Assembly (NCBI GenBank): GCA_014381795.1
Contig: JACNKY010000181.1
Span: 1-6,929, forward strand
Origin: Pseudomonadota bacterium
Lineage (GTDB): Bacteria > SAR324 > NAC60-12
Reading direction: 5' to 3'
Length of the DNA stretch: 6,929 nt
Below are positions 1 through 5,944 of this stretch, in pieces (position 1 is the first letter of the stretch; each line of letters begins with the position of its first letter). Under the pieces are notes generated by a model. The model was not told where the DNA came from, did no database searches, and saw only the letters and a program-made list of their open reading frames with translations. Both the position numbers and the translations under genes were made by a program.

Positions 1-3
1 AGC

Positions 4-411
4 TCAGGTGAAAGTACTGGTTATCCCATCCTGCCGCCCCTCTGCGGTAGCAGGAGTAATGGTGCTGGCTGTATATGGGAAACTGCTGCTGGATGAAGAA
101 TTATTAAGGAAGAGGGTCATGCTGCCATCTTCAGTAGTAGAAATTCCGTCCTGCTTCCTGGGACTTGTCACAACAATATCTGTTTTGTTGTCTCCATTGA
201 AATCACCAAATGTAATACCAAGAGGATTTTCTCCCGCATCATATTCTACCACAGCCTCAAAGACTGTTCCAGAAACACTTGAAGGACCTACACTCGATTC
301 TGTCGCTAAATCTGTAGATCTGCATGCAACAAGAAAGAACGTTCCTGAACTTACAAGAAATAACAGGATAACCATCCGTAAATTAAGACTTGAATAATAC
401 TTAGCGTTCAT
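4..411 (-). CDS. Short FG-GAP/VCBS-repeat lipoprotein, possibly truncated
   Basis: The 135-residue product has a lipoprotein signal peptide: a short basic start (K4, R12), a hydrophobic core at about 13-29, and the lipobox LVAC with Cys30 as the lipidated residue. Arg at +2 would fit outer-membrane sorting in a Gram-negative cell. After a Ser/Thr-rich linker comes one FG-GAP repeat at about 63-82, with the calcium-binding pattern DxNxDxxxD at D70, N72, D74 and D78. A run of six serines follows at 105-110. FG-GAP proteins usually carry several repeats that build a beta-propeller, so one repeat is too few for a propeller. The TGA at 4-6 falls shortly after a second QDGI motif (127-130; the first is at 87-90), so the gene may be a truncated or frameshifted copy. 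The ATG overlaps the end of the upstream EAL-like gene by 11 nt and has a weak AAAGG about 9 nt before it. The function is unknown; calcium binding and a surface location are inferred. Confidence 0.62.
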   Translation of the reverse strand: MNAKYYSSLNLRMVILLFLVSSGTFFLVACRSTDLATESSVGPSSVSGTVFEAVVEYDAGENPLGITFGDFNGDNKTDIVVTSPRKQDGISTTEDGSMTLFLNNSSSSSSFPYTASTITPATAEGRQDGITSTFT

Positions 412-1396
412 TGATCAAGCCTTTAAAAAAGAGACCATATTTGTCTTCATGATAGTCCTGAATTAAACCAAAATATTTGTTCCAGGGAGGAACCGGTGTA
501 CGTTCCCTGCTTTGATAATAAAGTACTGTGTTGAGAAGTTTCCAGCGTTCTTCAAAAAACACTTTTAAAGGCGAAGTTTCCTGAAGTCCTTCAAACACAA
601 TCACAGGTGATCGTGCACCGAGAGCATATTCTTCAAAATGCAGGATAATTTTATCGCCTTCACCCGCCAACAACTGTTCTTCCAGGTATGCTGTTGCCTG
701 AAAGTCAATTTTGATCCAGTCTGCAAGGTCCAGTAATTGGTGATGGACGTTCACATTCATTTTGTTGGTATCATCAAGAGCAAGTCGAATTCCCAAATCT
801 TCCGCAAGCGAGCGTATGGTCGGTAAATAATCTTCAGTCACTTCTTCATTGATTTCAAAATAAAACATCTCCTTATACTCAGGAAACAACTCCAGAAGTG
901 TCTTTAATGTTCGCGGATAATTAAGATAAAAAGCGTCAACGTTTTGCGAAAATGTCAATGAAGGCATTTTTTCCTGATCACGTTCCATGTGTTGTCTCAA
1001 CAGACGGACAGTCAGAAAAGTAGCAATCAGTGAAGCAAATCGTACAAGTACCGAAGGGATAGATAATTCTTGTGAACGAGCTACTATTTCTCCAAAATTA
1101 TTTGCATCTATGTCGATTGCCAACAATTCAAAACCACGTGTTGTAGTCTGTAAATTAGGTGGGGCAAGAGCGTCAATGGATTCCGCTTTTACAGAAATCC
1201 ATTTCAGATAATTCCTCGCACGGTCAGTCAGTTCATCCCATTCACTCTCAGTTACAACCTTTAAAACATTCTCGATTACATCCGGAAAACACGGAGTCGG
1301 CAAGGCCCCTGGGAAAGCTGTAACAGTCTGACTCGAAAGATTTGACTCATTAGTTAAACTGACAAGATATTCTTGCAATTCTTCTAGGTTTTGCAT
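401..1396 (-). CDS. Divergent EAL-domain-like protein (cyclic-di-GMP phosphodiesterase fold, activity uncertain)
   Basis: Taking the ATG at 1396 gives 331 residues; an in-frame TTG at 1402 would add two. Residues about 1-85 form a helical N-terminal region that I do not recognise. From about 88 to 300 the order of motifs follows the EAL domain: FELL (E90) where EAL is expected, a helical stretch resembling the PxxFIxxAE region, FSQN (N152) like VNLS, FEINE (E181/E184) like ELTE, LALDD (D208, D209), WIKID (K229), VFEGLQ (E269) like AEGVE, and YYQSR (Q295) like the QGY motif. Spacing between motifs is close to the family norm. The usual DFGTGYSSL loop after the DD pair is replaced by DTNKMNVNVHHQ and is about three residues shorter, which in this family generally argues against normal hydrolysis. 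There is no GGDEF, PAS or membrane segment. It may be a c-di-GMP binder, a weak phosphodiesterase or a protein that has lost both roles. It is probably co-transcribed with the lipoprotein gene that overlaps its 3' end. No good Shine-Dalgarno sequence is visible. Confidence 0.65.
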   Translation of the reverse strand: MQNLEELQEYLVSLTNESNLSSQTVTAFPGALPTPCFPDVIENVLKVVTESEWDELTDRARNYLKWISVKAESIDALAPPNLQTTTRGFELLAIDIDANNFGEIVARSQELSIPSVLVRFASLIATFLTVRLLRQHMERDQEKMPSLTFSQNVDAFYLNYPRTLKTLLELFPEYKEMFYFEINEEVTEDYLPTIRSLAEDLGIRLALDDTNKMNVNVHHQLLDLADWIKIDFQATAYLEEQLLAGEGDKIILHFEEYALGARSPVIVFEGLQETSPLKVFFEERWKLLNTVLYYQSRERTPVPPWNKYFGLIQDYHEDKYGLFFKGLINER

Positions 1397-1431
1397 AAGC
1401 AAATATTTTTCAATTAAACTTGAGTCTGAAG

Positions 1432-1445
1432 ATAAGACATCTTAT
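1432..1445. repeat. Inverted repeat in the leader of the EAL-like gene
   Basis: ATAAGA and TCTTAT flank a 2-bp centre. As RNA on the minus strand it could form a 5-bp stem with a 4-nt loop, 36-49 nt before the ATG of the EAL-like gene and downstream of the putative promoter. It could be an operator or a small leader hairpin, but an AT-rich repeat of this length can occur by chance. Confidence 0.25.
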
Positions 1446-1502
1446 TTTTAATTTCACCGCTGATTTTTAGGGTACATAAAATTCTAACCTTGATGCTGGT
1501 AA

Positions 1503-1511
1503 AGTATAACA
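1503..1511 (-). promoter_or_regulatory. Putative extended -10 promoter for the EAL-like and lipoprotein genes
   Basis: Reading the minus strand, TGTTATACT contains the extended -10 element TGn followed by TATACT, which differs from the sigma-70 consensus TATAAT at one position. No good -35 hexamer sits 16-18 nt upstream, which is usual for extended -10 promoters. It lies in the gap after dnaB and would give a leader of about 100 nt before the ATG at 1396. The gap of about 170 nt, long for this window, supports a separate promoter here. Confidence 0.4.
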
Positions 1512-1569
1512 CGAAAGCCCTGAAAAAATTGAACTACAACTGCTCTTTCCTGTTCCCGACAATTATTTC

Positions 1570-2985
1570 CTAACTACCTGTACCAAGAGCTAAATTGGCA
1601 AATTTCGTGTACTGACCGATAAAAGCGAGACGTTTCATGCCTATTTCGCCATTTCGATGTTTCGCAATACTTATTTCTGCAATCCCCTTGTCCTCAGTAT
1701 CAGGATTATAAACCTCATCCCGATAAATAAAGACTATCAAGTCCGCATCCTGTTCAAGTGCACCTGATTCACGCAAATCTGACATCATAGGTCGTTTTTC
1801 AGTACGCCTCTCGAGTCCTCGGTTCAATTGAGACAGAACAAGCATCGGCAGAGAATATTCTTTGGCTATACCTTTCAATGATCGTGATATTTCTGATATT
1901 TCCTGTTCACGTGAAGGATTCCGCATATTGCTCTGCATCAGTTGCACATAATCAATTACCACAAGTCCAAGTTCAGGAAATTCCTTTTTGGCCTGACGAA
2001 TTACCTGTCTGACGTAATTAGGATTAATTCCGGAACGGTCATCTACTAACAGTGGTGCTTCCATCATCCTGGTGGTGCCTTCCATTAGTTTGTCCCAGTC
2101 CTCCTGTTCGAGGTCACCAACAAGTAATTTTCTGTTATTTACTTTTGCTTCACTACATATCAACCTCATGGCAATGTGTTCTTTTGGCATTTCAAGACTG
2201 AAGATCAGTGACGGAATTTTAGCATGTCCTGAAGCATAAAGCGCCATATTCATGGCAAGTGCTGTTTTCCCCATAGAAGGCCTAGCAGCAAGAATGATTA
2301 AATCACCTTTTTGTAAACCACGTGTCAATTCGTCCAACTCAGTAAAACCGGTTGGGACTCCGGTCACATTTTCTGGTGATTCAGATAATTTCTCTAACTC
2401 TTCAAAGTTAGTAGCTAGAATTTCTTTGAGATGAGTATAACTTTTAAGACGGGTACGCGCATCAATAGACTGTAGGCGTTCAGTTGCATCCGCGATGAAA
2501 TCAGAAATATTGTCTGCAGAACCTTCCTGACCACGCTTTGCTACTTCATGAGCCGTGAGGATAATATCACGTAGTTGACCTTTTTCTCTTACAATTTGCG
2601 CGTAAAATTCAGCATTTTCGGCAACAGGCGTTTTCTGTGACAACTCATTTAAATAATCAACCCCACCTGTTTGTTCCAGTTGCTGTCTGGACTCCAAACG
2701 ACTCAGGAGAGTCAGTTCATCAATCGGAACAGGAGGTTCCTGCGAGGCCATTTCCTGCATGGCGGAAAAAATGAGTTGATGCGCCGGTGAAAAGAAATCG
2801 TCTGAAGTGAGAATATCCAGGATTTGTAAAAGTACAGAATTCTGGATAATAATTGCTCCCAATACAGCCTGTTCTGCCATCTTATCGTGAGGCAGTAACT
2901 CATCAAGATCAGCAGTTTGTGATCGTGTTCTTGATGTCCGACCGGAAACCTTTGAATTTTGGTATTTTTTTTCGGAAGACAGCAT
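1570..2985 (-). CDS. dnaB: Replicative DNA helicase DnaB
   Basis: DnaB is the hexameric 5'-3' helicase that unwinds DNA at the replication fork and binds primase. From the ATG at 2985 the product has 471 residues, close to the family's usual length. It has a basic, low-complexity N-terminal tail (about 1-25), the DnaB N-terminal helical domain (about 30-130, with AEQAVLGAII), a linker, and the RecA-like C-terminal ATPase domain (about 205-465). Motifs visible are Walker A ARPSMGKTA (about 234-242), the catalytic Glu in FSLEM (E265), Walker B LVVIDYVQLM with D345, SQLNRGLERR (about 385-394), and KHRNGEIG (about 443-450) with the arginine-finger region. The start is uncertain: an in-frame TTG at 3015 would add ten residues, and neither start has a visible Shine-Dalgarno sequence. 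I prefer the ATG. A terminator lies between rplI and this gene, so dnaB probably depends on readthrough or on a promoter I could not recognise. No intein or disruption is seen. Confidence 0.97.
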   Translation of the reverse strand: MLSSEKKYQNSKVSGRTSRTRSQTADLDELLPHDKMAEQAVLGAIIIQNSVLLQILDILTSDDFFSPAHQLIFSAMQEMASQEPPVPIDELTLLSRLESRQQLEQTGGVDYLNELSQKTPVAENAEFYAQIVREKGQLRDIILTAHEVAKRGQEGSADNISDFIADATERLQSIDARTRLKSYTHLKEILATNFEELEKLSESPENVTGVPTGFTELDELTRGLQKGDLIILAARPSMGKTALAMNMALYASGHAKIPSLIFSLEMPKEHIAMRLICSEAKVNNRKLLVGDLEQEDWDKLMEGTTRMMEAPLLVDDRSGINPNYVRQVIRQAKKEFPELGLVVIDYVQLMQSNMRNPSREQEISEISRSLKGIAKEYSLPMLVLSQLNRGLERRTEKRPMMSDLRESGALEQDADLIVFIYRDEVYNPDTEDKGIAEISIAKHRNGEIGMKRLAFIGQYTKFANLALGTGS

Positions 2986-3050
2986 TGAAACTACAGATAT
3001 GGAGAAGGGAATCAAGTATTAGGAGACAGGAAGAAGGATAGAACAACCAT

Positions 3051-3099
3051 CCCCAAACAAAAGGCAAAAGGCCGGAATGTTTTCCGGGCCTTAAGCCTT
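3051..3099 (-). terminator. Intrinsic terminator after rplI
   Basis: Arms at 3061-3077 and 3082-3099 form a stem of 15 base pairs (5 + 6 + 4) around a 4-nt loop, interrupted by an AA/AA internal loop and one bulged G (C on the minus strand). On the minus strand the 3' arm ends in GCCTT and runs into TTGTTT, giving a broken U-tract. On the plus strand no T-tract follows, so it acts for the minus strand. It begins 20 nt after the rplI stop and should end the ribosomal-protein transcript ahead of dnaB. Confidence 0.78.
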
Positions 3100-3118
3100 A
3101 TGGAGTGGTGCATTAAAC

Positions 3119-3688
3119 CTACTCGATTTCCTCAAGAACTTTGTTTGCTTCAAGTTCTTCGAGTTTTTCGAGTTCTTCCGGGTCTATTTCTGGAGCATCC
3201 TCAGTAGCATCTACTTTTGGTTTTTCAACAGTTTGTGTTTCGACAGAGTCACCAATTACCTTGATTTGTAATGTTACAGTAACTGCAGTATGCACACGTA
3301 CAGAGAATTCATGTGTGCCTACATTACGAATAGCTGTATTCAGCAATATCGCGCGTCGTTCCAGATCAAAGCCATTTTCTTTGAGCAACTCCAACAGATC
3401 ACGGTTAGTAACAGAACCAAATAATTTTCCTCCAAGACCGGCCTTACGCACGATTTCATATTTAATAGCATTTAGTTTTTCTGCCTGTTCATTGGCAAGT
3501 GCGATTTTTCCTGCACGCAACTTTTCGAGATATTGCAGACGGTGACGTAATTCTTTTGAGGCTTTACCTGTTGCCAAAAGTGCCATTCCCTTCGGAACTA
3601 GGTAATTTCGACCGTAGCCGGCTTTTACCTCAATTGTGTCACCCAAAGACCCTAAATTAGGGACATCTTCAGTTAGTATTAACTTCAC
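3119..3688 (-). CDS. rplI: 50S ribosomal protein L9, with acidic C-terminal extension
   Basis: L9 binds 23S rRNA near the base of the L1 stalk and helps keep the reading frame. Residues 1-50 form the N-terminal rRNA-binding domain with the hallmark GYGRNYLVPKGMAL (24-37). A long connecting helix covers about 42-75, and the C-terminal domain runs from GGKLFGSVTNRDL to about residue 147. The usual length is near 148, whereas this protein has 189 residues; 148-189 are an added tail with 16 acidic and 4 basic residues. The start is GTG at 3688, fixed by the conserved MKLILTEDV opening and an AGGA six nt upstream. It is the last gene before a strong terminator and lies 63 nt after rpsR, as in many bacterial rpsF-rpsR-rplI operons. 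Confidence 0.97.
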   Translation of the reverse strand: MKLILTEDVPNLGSLGDTIEVKAGYGRNYLVPKGMALLATGKASKELRHRLQYLEKLRAGKIALANEQAEKLNAIKYEIVRKAGLGGKLFGSVTNRDLLELLKENGFDLERRAILLNTAIRNVGTHEFSVRVHTAVTVTLQIKVIGDSVETQTVEKPKVDATEDAPEIDPEELEKLEELEANKVLEEIE

Positions 3689-3751
3689 GGTATTTCCTTA
3701 TAGTGTAAGTAGCTGTTTTGTGATTCGTGCTTAATTTTACGAATTCCAAAT

Positions 3752-4087
3752 TTAAGCTCGATTAGTATTTGTACGTCCCGAAAATCTTCGATCGACAATA
3801 ACCTGTTGGGGCACATAACCCTTCAAAGGTGAGAGCAACGCCAAGTTGCGAGCACGTCGAATAGCAGTTTTTAATTTCCTCTGATTCTGAGCGCAGACTC
3901 CTGAAATCCGGCTTGGAATTATCTTTCCGCCTTCAGTCACATAACTTTTGAGCAACTCAACGTCCTTATAATCAATCCGATCAATTCCGGCTTCTTTAAA
4001 TGGACAAACTTTCTGTTTACTGCGTAATAAAATACTTGTTGGTATACGTTTACGACGTAAATGAGATCTTTTTCGTTTTTTTAACAT
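3752..4087 (-). CDS. rpsR: 30S ribosomal protein S18, extended at both ends
   Basis: S18 forms a heterodimer with S6 on the platform of the small subunit. The conserved core is at about 26-87: [40 protein letters not shown] and [11 protein letters not shown]. The 111 residues exceed the more usual 75-90. There is a basic N-terminal stretch (1-26) with many Lys and Arg, and an uncommon C-terminal tail (about 88-111) ending in [12 protein letters not shown]. Cys28 and Cys65 match positions of the cysteine-containing (zinc-type) S18, but the second Cys of the first pair is Lys31, so zinc binding is probably lost. The ATG has TAGGAA upstream with about 10 nt spacing. It follows rpsF by 59 nt with no ssb or priB between. 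Confidence 0.96.
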   Translation of the reverse strand: MLKKRKRSHLRRKRIPTSILLRSKQKVCPFKEAGIDRIDYKDVELLKSYVTEGGKIIPSRISGVCAQNQRKLKTAIRRARNLALLSPLKGYVPQQVIVDRRFSGRTNTNRA

Positions 4088-4146
4088 AATTAATTTTTCC
4101 TAAAGGTTTTGTGTAGTACCGAATATTTTATGAAAGTCAGAGGACA

Positions 4147-4713
4147 TCAAGCATCTACTGCTTCAGTCTTATCTTTCCCTGTATCATCCGTAAGCTCTTC
4201 TACTTTATCTTCTGCTTTATTTTCAGATTCAGTTTCAGATTCAGTTTCAGTTTTTTCTACAGTTTCTGCCTTATTTTTTTCAGGCACAGTTTCAGTTTCA
4301 GTTTTTGTCTCAGCTTTTTCTACAACTTTTGTTTCATTTTCGGCAGATCTTTCCTGAACTTCCTCTTTTTCTGGAGTTTCTTCTTTAGGAGGTATTAAGT
4401 TATGTAAAAATGCTGCATCTGCATCAAGGTCATCTGTTTTCACGATTTGATTACGCAAAACATCATCTGAGTAACCGAATTGACGCTGTAATTCGTCAAC
4501 TGTTTTTCCACTACCTGTGAAGTACCAAGCGTGATATACACCAAAATCATTGCCTGCAATTTCGTAAGCCAATCGTCTACGTCCCCAAACATATTCATGA
4601 ATGAGTTTGCCATCAAATTCGGTGAGGGTCTTTTTAATTTTCTTCAGCACAACCGCAAGATCCTCTTCACTAAGAGTCGGGACTGTGATGAAAACGAGTT
4701 CATATCCTGTCAT
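4147..4713 (-). CDS. rpsF: 30S ribosomal protein S6, with long acidic C-terminal tail
   Basis: S6 pairs with S18 and binds the central domain of 16S rRNA. The ferredoxin-like core covers about 1-95: YELVFITVP opening, the hallmark WGRRRLAYEI (43-52), and YSDDVLRNQIVK near its end. S6 is commonly 95-135 residues; this one has 188. Residues 111-188 are a low-complexity tail rich in Glu, Thr and Lys, with 29 acidic and 12 basic residues, probably disordered. In E. coli the RimK enzyme adds glutamates to the S6 C-terminus; here an acidic tail is encoded in the gene. The ATG at 4713 has AAAGGA with good spacing. The leader immediately upstream may be the S6:S18 autoregulatory element. Confidence 0.96.
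   Translation of the reverse strand: MTGYELVFITVPTLSEEDLAVVLKKIKKTLTEFDGKLIHEYVWGRRRLAYEIAGNDFGVYHAWYFTGSGKTVDELQRQFGYSDDVLRNQIVKTDDLDADAAFLHNLIPPKEETPEKEEVQERSAENETKVVEKAETKTETETVPEKNKAETVEKTETESETESENKAEDKVEELTDDTGKDKTEAVDA
4221..4250. repeat. 12-bp tandem repeat inside rpsF tail
   Basis: TTTCAGATTCAG occurs twice in tandem (4221-4232, 4233-4244), followed by a half copy TTTCAG. On the coding strand it encodes the Glu/Ser/Thr repeat of the S6 tail (around residues 155-164). Related TTTCAG units recur near 4288-4301. Since 12 is a multiple of three, copy-number change would lengthen or shorten the tail without breaking the frame. Confidence 0.7.
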
Positions 4714-4769
4714 TTATATTCCTTTCGGATTATTGAAATGTCAATAAGTCCACCTGAGTGAACAAGGAA
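4714..4769 (-). promoter_or_regulatory. Candidate S6:S18 autoregulatory leader of rpsF
   Basis: On the minus strand, TTATTG (4747-4742) and CAATAA (4735-4730) form a 6-bp stem with a 6-nt loop. One base later comes CCG (4728-4726), directly followed by the Shine-Dalgarno AAAGGA (4725-4720). An upstream TTCCTT (4769-4764) is complementary to AAGGAA and could enclose the element and hide the ribosome site. A hairpin with CCG on its 3' side is the known signature of the mRNA site bound by the S6:S18 complex in many bacteria. The match is by eye. A competing pairing of GGA with TCC is possible. Confidence 0.45.
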
Positions 4770-4795
4770 AAAGCAAAAGTACATTCCTTTGCTTT
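4766..4795 (-). terminator. Possible weak intrinsic terminator after ychF
   Basis: AAAGCAAA and TTTGCTTT (4788-4795 and 4770-4777) form an 8-bp AT-rich stem with a 10-nt loop. On the minus strand the 3' arm runs into TTCC, giving only a short U-tract. It starts 25 nt after the ychF stop. The stem is weak, and the 5' arm also belongs to a palindrome at 4789-4802, so it may be a partial or regulated stop rather than a firm terminator. Confidence 0.35.
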
Positions 4796-4802
4796 AAAGC
4801 AA
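4789..4802. repeat. 14-bp perfect palindrome between ychF and rpsF
   Basis: TTGCTTTAAAGCAA is perfectly self-complementary. Next to it, ATTTGTT (4802-4808) and AACAAAT (4813-4819) form a second perfect 7-bp inverted repeat around a 4-bp centre. Both lie in the ychF 3' untranslated region. They could be a protein-binding site or RNA hairpins that protect the 3' end. Confidence 0.45.
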
Positions 4803-4820
4803 TTTGTTGATAAACAAATG

Positions 4821-5912
4821 CTACACATTGAAACGAAAGTGCATTATGTCACCATCCTGCACCACGTAATCCCGGCCTTCAAGGCGCCATTTTCCAGCTT
4901 CCTTGACGGATGACTCAGAACCTAAACGGTCGATATCATCAAAATGAAAGACTTCGGCACGGATAAAGCCTTTCTCAAAATCAGTATGTATTTTGCCTGC
5001 AGCTTCCGGAGCGGTTGTACCTTTTCGGATTTCCCAGGCACGCACTTCCTGTTTTCCTGCAGTGAAATAAGTAATCTGATCAAGCATCCCATAACCGGAA
5101 TGCGTAAGTCGGTCAAGTCCGGAACTGTCTATCCCAAGCTCTTCCATGAATAAATCAGATTCCTCATCTTCCATTTCCGCCAGTTCAGCTTCCACCTGTG
5201 CGCAAATGGGAATAACTTCCACACCCTCTTCTGCGGCTAACTTATTCAATTGTTGCAGATGAACTTCCGGATTTTTGAGTCCGTCTTCAGATATATTTGC
5301 AATATAAAGATACGGTTTCATGGTTAGCAAATTTAATTCAGCTACCAGAGCCTTATCATCTTCACTGAATTCCATTCTAAGTGCAAATTTACCTTCACCC
5401 AAATAATCCCGCAACCGTTCAAAAACAATCATTTGTGCAGCCAAAGAACGGTCACTTTTAAGCTGGCGTGAAAGTCGTTCTATTTTACGTTCCGTCTGCT
5501 CCAGATCAGACAAAATCAATTCAGTCTGAATTACCTCTACGTCGCTGACAGGATCTATTTTTCCGTCAACATGCACTACATTTGGATCTTCAAAACAACG
5601 TACAACATGCGCCACCGCGTGTACCTGTCGGATATGGCTTAAAAATTTGTTTCCTAAGCCTTCTCCCTGACTGGCACCTTTGACCAGTCCAGCAATATCT
5701 ACCACCTGAAGTGTCGCAGGCACAATACGGTCAGGAGTTACCAATTCAGTCAGACGAATCATCCTAGGGTCACGCAACTGAACTATTCCAATATTAGGAT
5801 CAATCGTACAAAAAGGATAGTTCGCAGCTTCTGCCTGTACCTTAGTTAAAGCACTAAACAGAGTGGACTTCCCTATATTTGGCAAACCAACAATTCCAAC
5901 TTCTAAAGCCAT
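4821..5912 (-). CDS. ychF: Obg-like GTPase/ATPase YchF (OLA1 family)
   Basis: YchF is a universally conserved P-loop NTPase that prefers ATP, associates with ribosomes and is linked to translation and stress responses. The 363 residues are the family's usual length. Visible motifs are G1 GLPNIGKST (9-17), the G2 region NYPFCTIDPN (31-40), G3 DIAGL (72-76) followed by VKGASQGEGLGNKFL, and the altered G4 N-x-x-E (N206-E209) that replaces NKxD and explains the relaxed base preference. A coiled-coil segment lies at about 130-170, and the TGS domain covers about 279-363 with HTDFEKGFIRAEV and GRDYVVQDGDIMHFRF. The ATG is preceded by GGAAGAG. It follows pth by 32 nt; pth-ychF pairing is common in bacteria. 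Nothing unusual is seen. Confidence 0.98.
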   Translation of the reverse strand: MALEVGIVGLPNIGKSTLFSALTKVQAEAANYPFCTIDPNIGIVQLRDPRMIRLTELVTPDRIVPATLQVVDIAGLVKGASQGEGLGNKFLSHIRQVHAVAHVVRCFEDPNVVHVDGKIDPVSDVEVIQTELILSDLEQTERKIERLSRQLKSDRSLAAQMIVFERLRDYLGEGKFALRMEFSEDDKALVAELNLLTMKPYLYIANISEDGLKNPEVHLQQLNKLAAEEGVEVIPICAQVEAELAEMEDEESDLFMEELGIDSSGLDRLTHSGYGMLDQITYFTAGKQEVRAWEIRKGTTAPEAAGKIHTDFEKGFIRAEVFHFDDIDRLGSESSVKEAGKWRLEGRDYVVQDGDIMHFRFNV

Positions 5913-5944
5913 TCTCTTCCGGAAACTTTACGCGTTTTAATTAA

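Noticed and set aside
8..397. Plus-strand open frame of 129 codons opposite the lipoprotein gene
   Set aside because: It mirrors the minus-strand gene, which has a signal peptide and an FG-GAP motif; the plus-strand product shows no recognisable domain.
1521..1555. Terminator just after dnaB, from a T-run (AATTTTTTCA on the minus strand)
   Set aside because: The only stem I can draw before it is four base pairs (GAAC/GTTC) around a long loop, too weak to call.
3141..3545. Plus-strand open frame of 134 codons opposite rplI
   Set aside because: It is the antisense of the clear L9 coding sequence. Its serine runs simply mirror Glu-rich codons of the L9 tail.
3723..3744. 6-bp inverted repeat ATTCGT/ACGAAT between rpsR and rplI
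   Set aside because: It has a 10-nt loop, no U-tract and no link to a known regulatory motif; it could easily be chance.
4109..4357. Plus-strand Ser/Val-rich open frame opposite rpsF
   Set aside because: The low-complexity protein is the mirror image of the repetitive S6 tail and has no independent support.
4739..4744. Perfect TTGACA on the minus strand upstream of rpsF, as a -35 box
   Set aside because: A -10 box at 16-18 nt would overlap the Shine-Dalgarno sequence and start codon, putting the transcript start inside the gene. The bases also belong to the leader hairpin.
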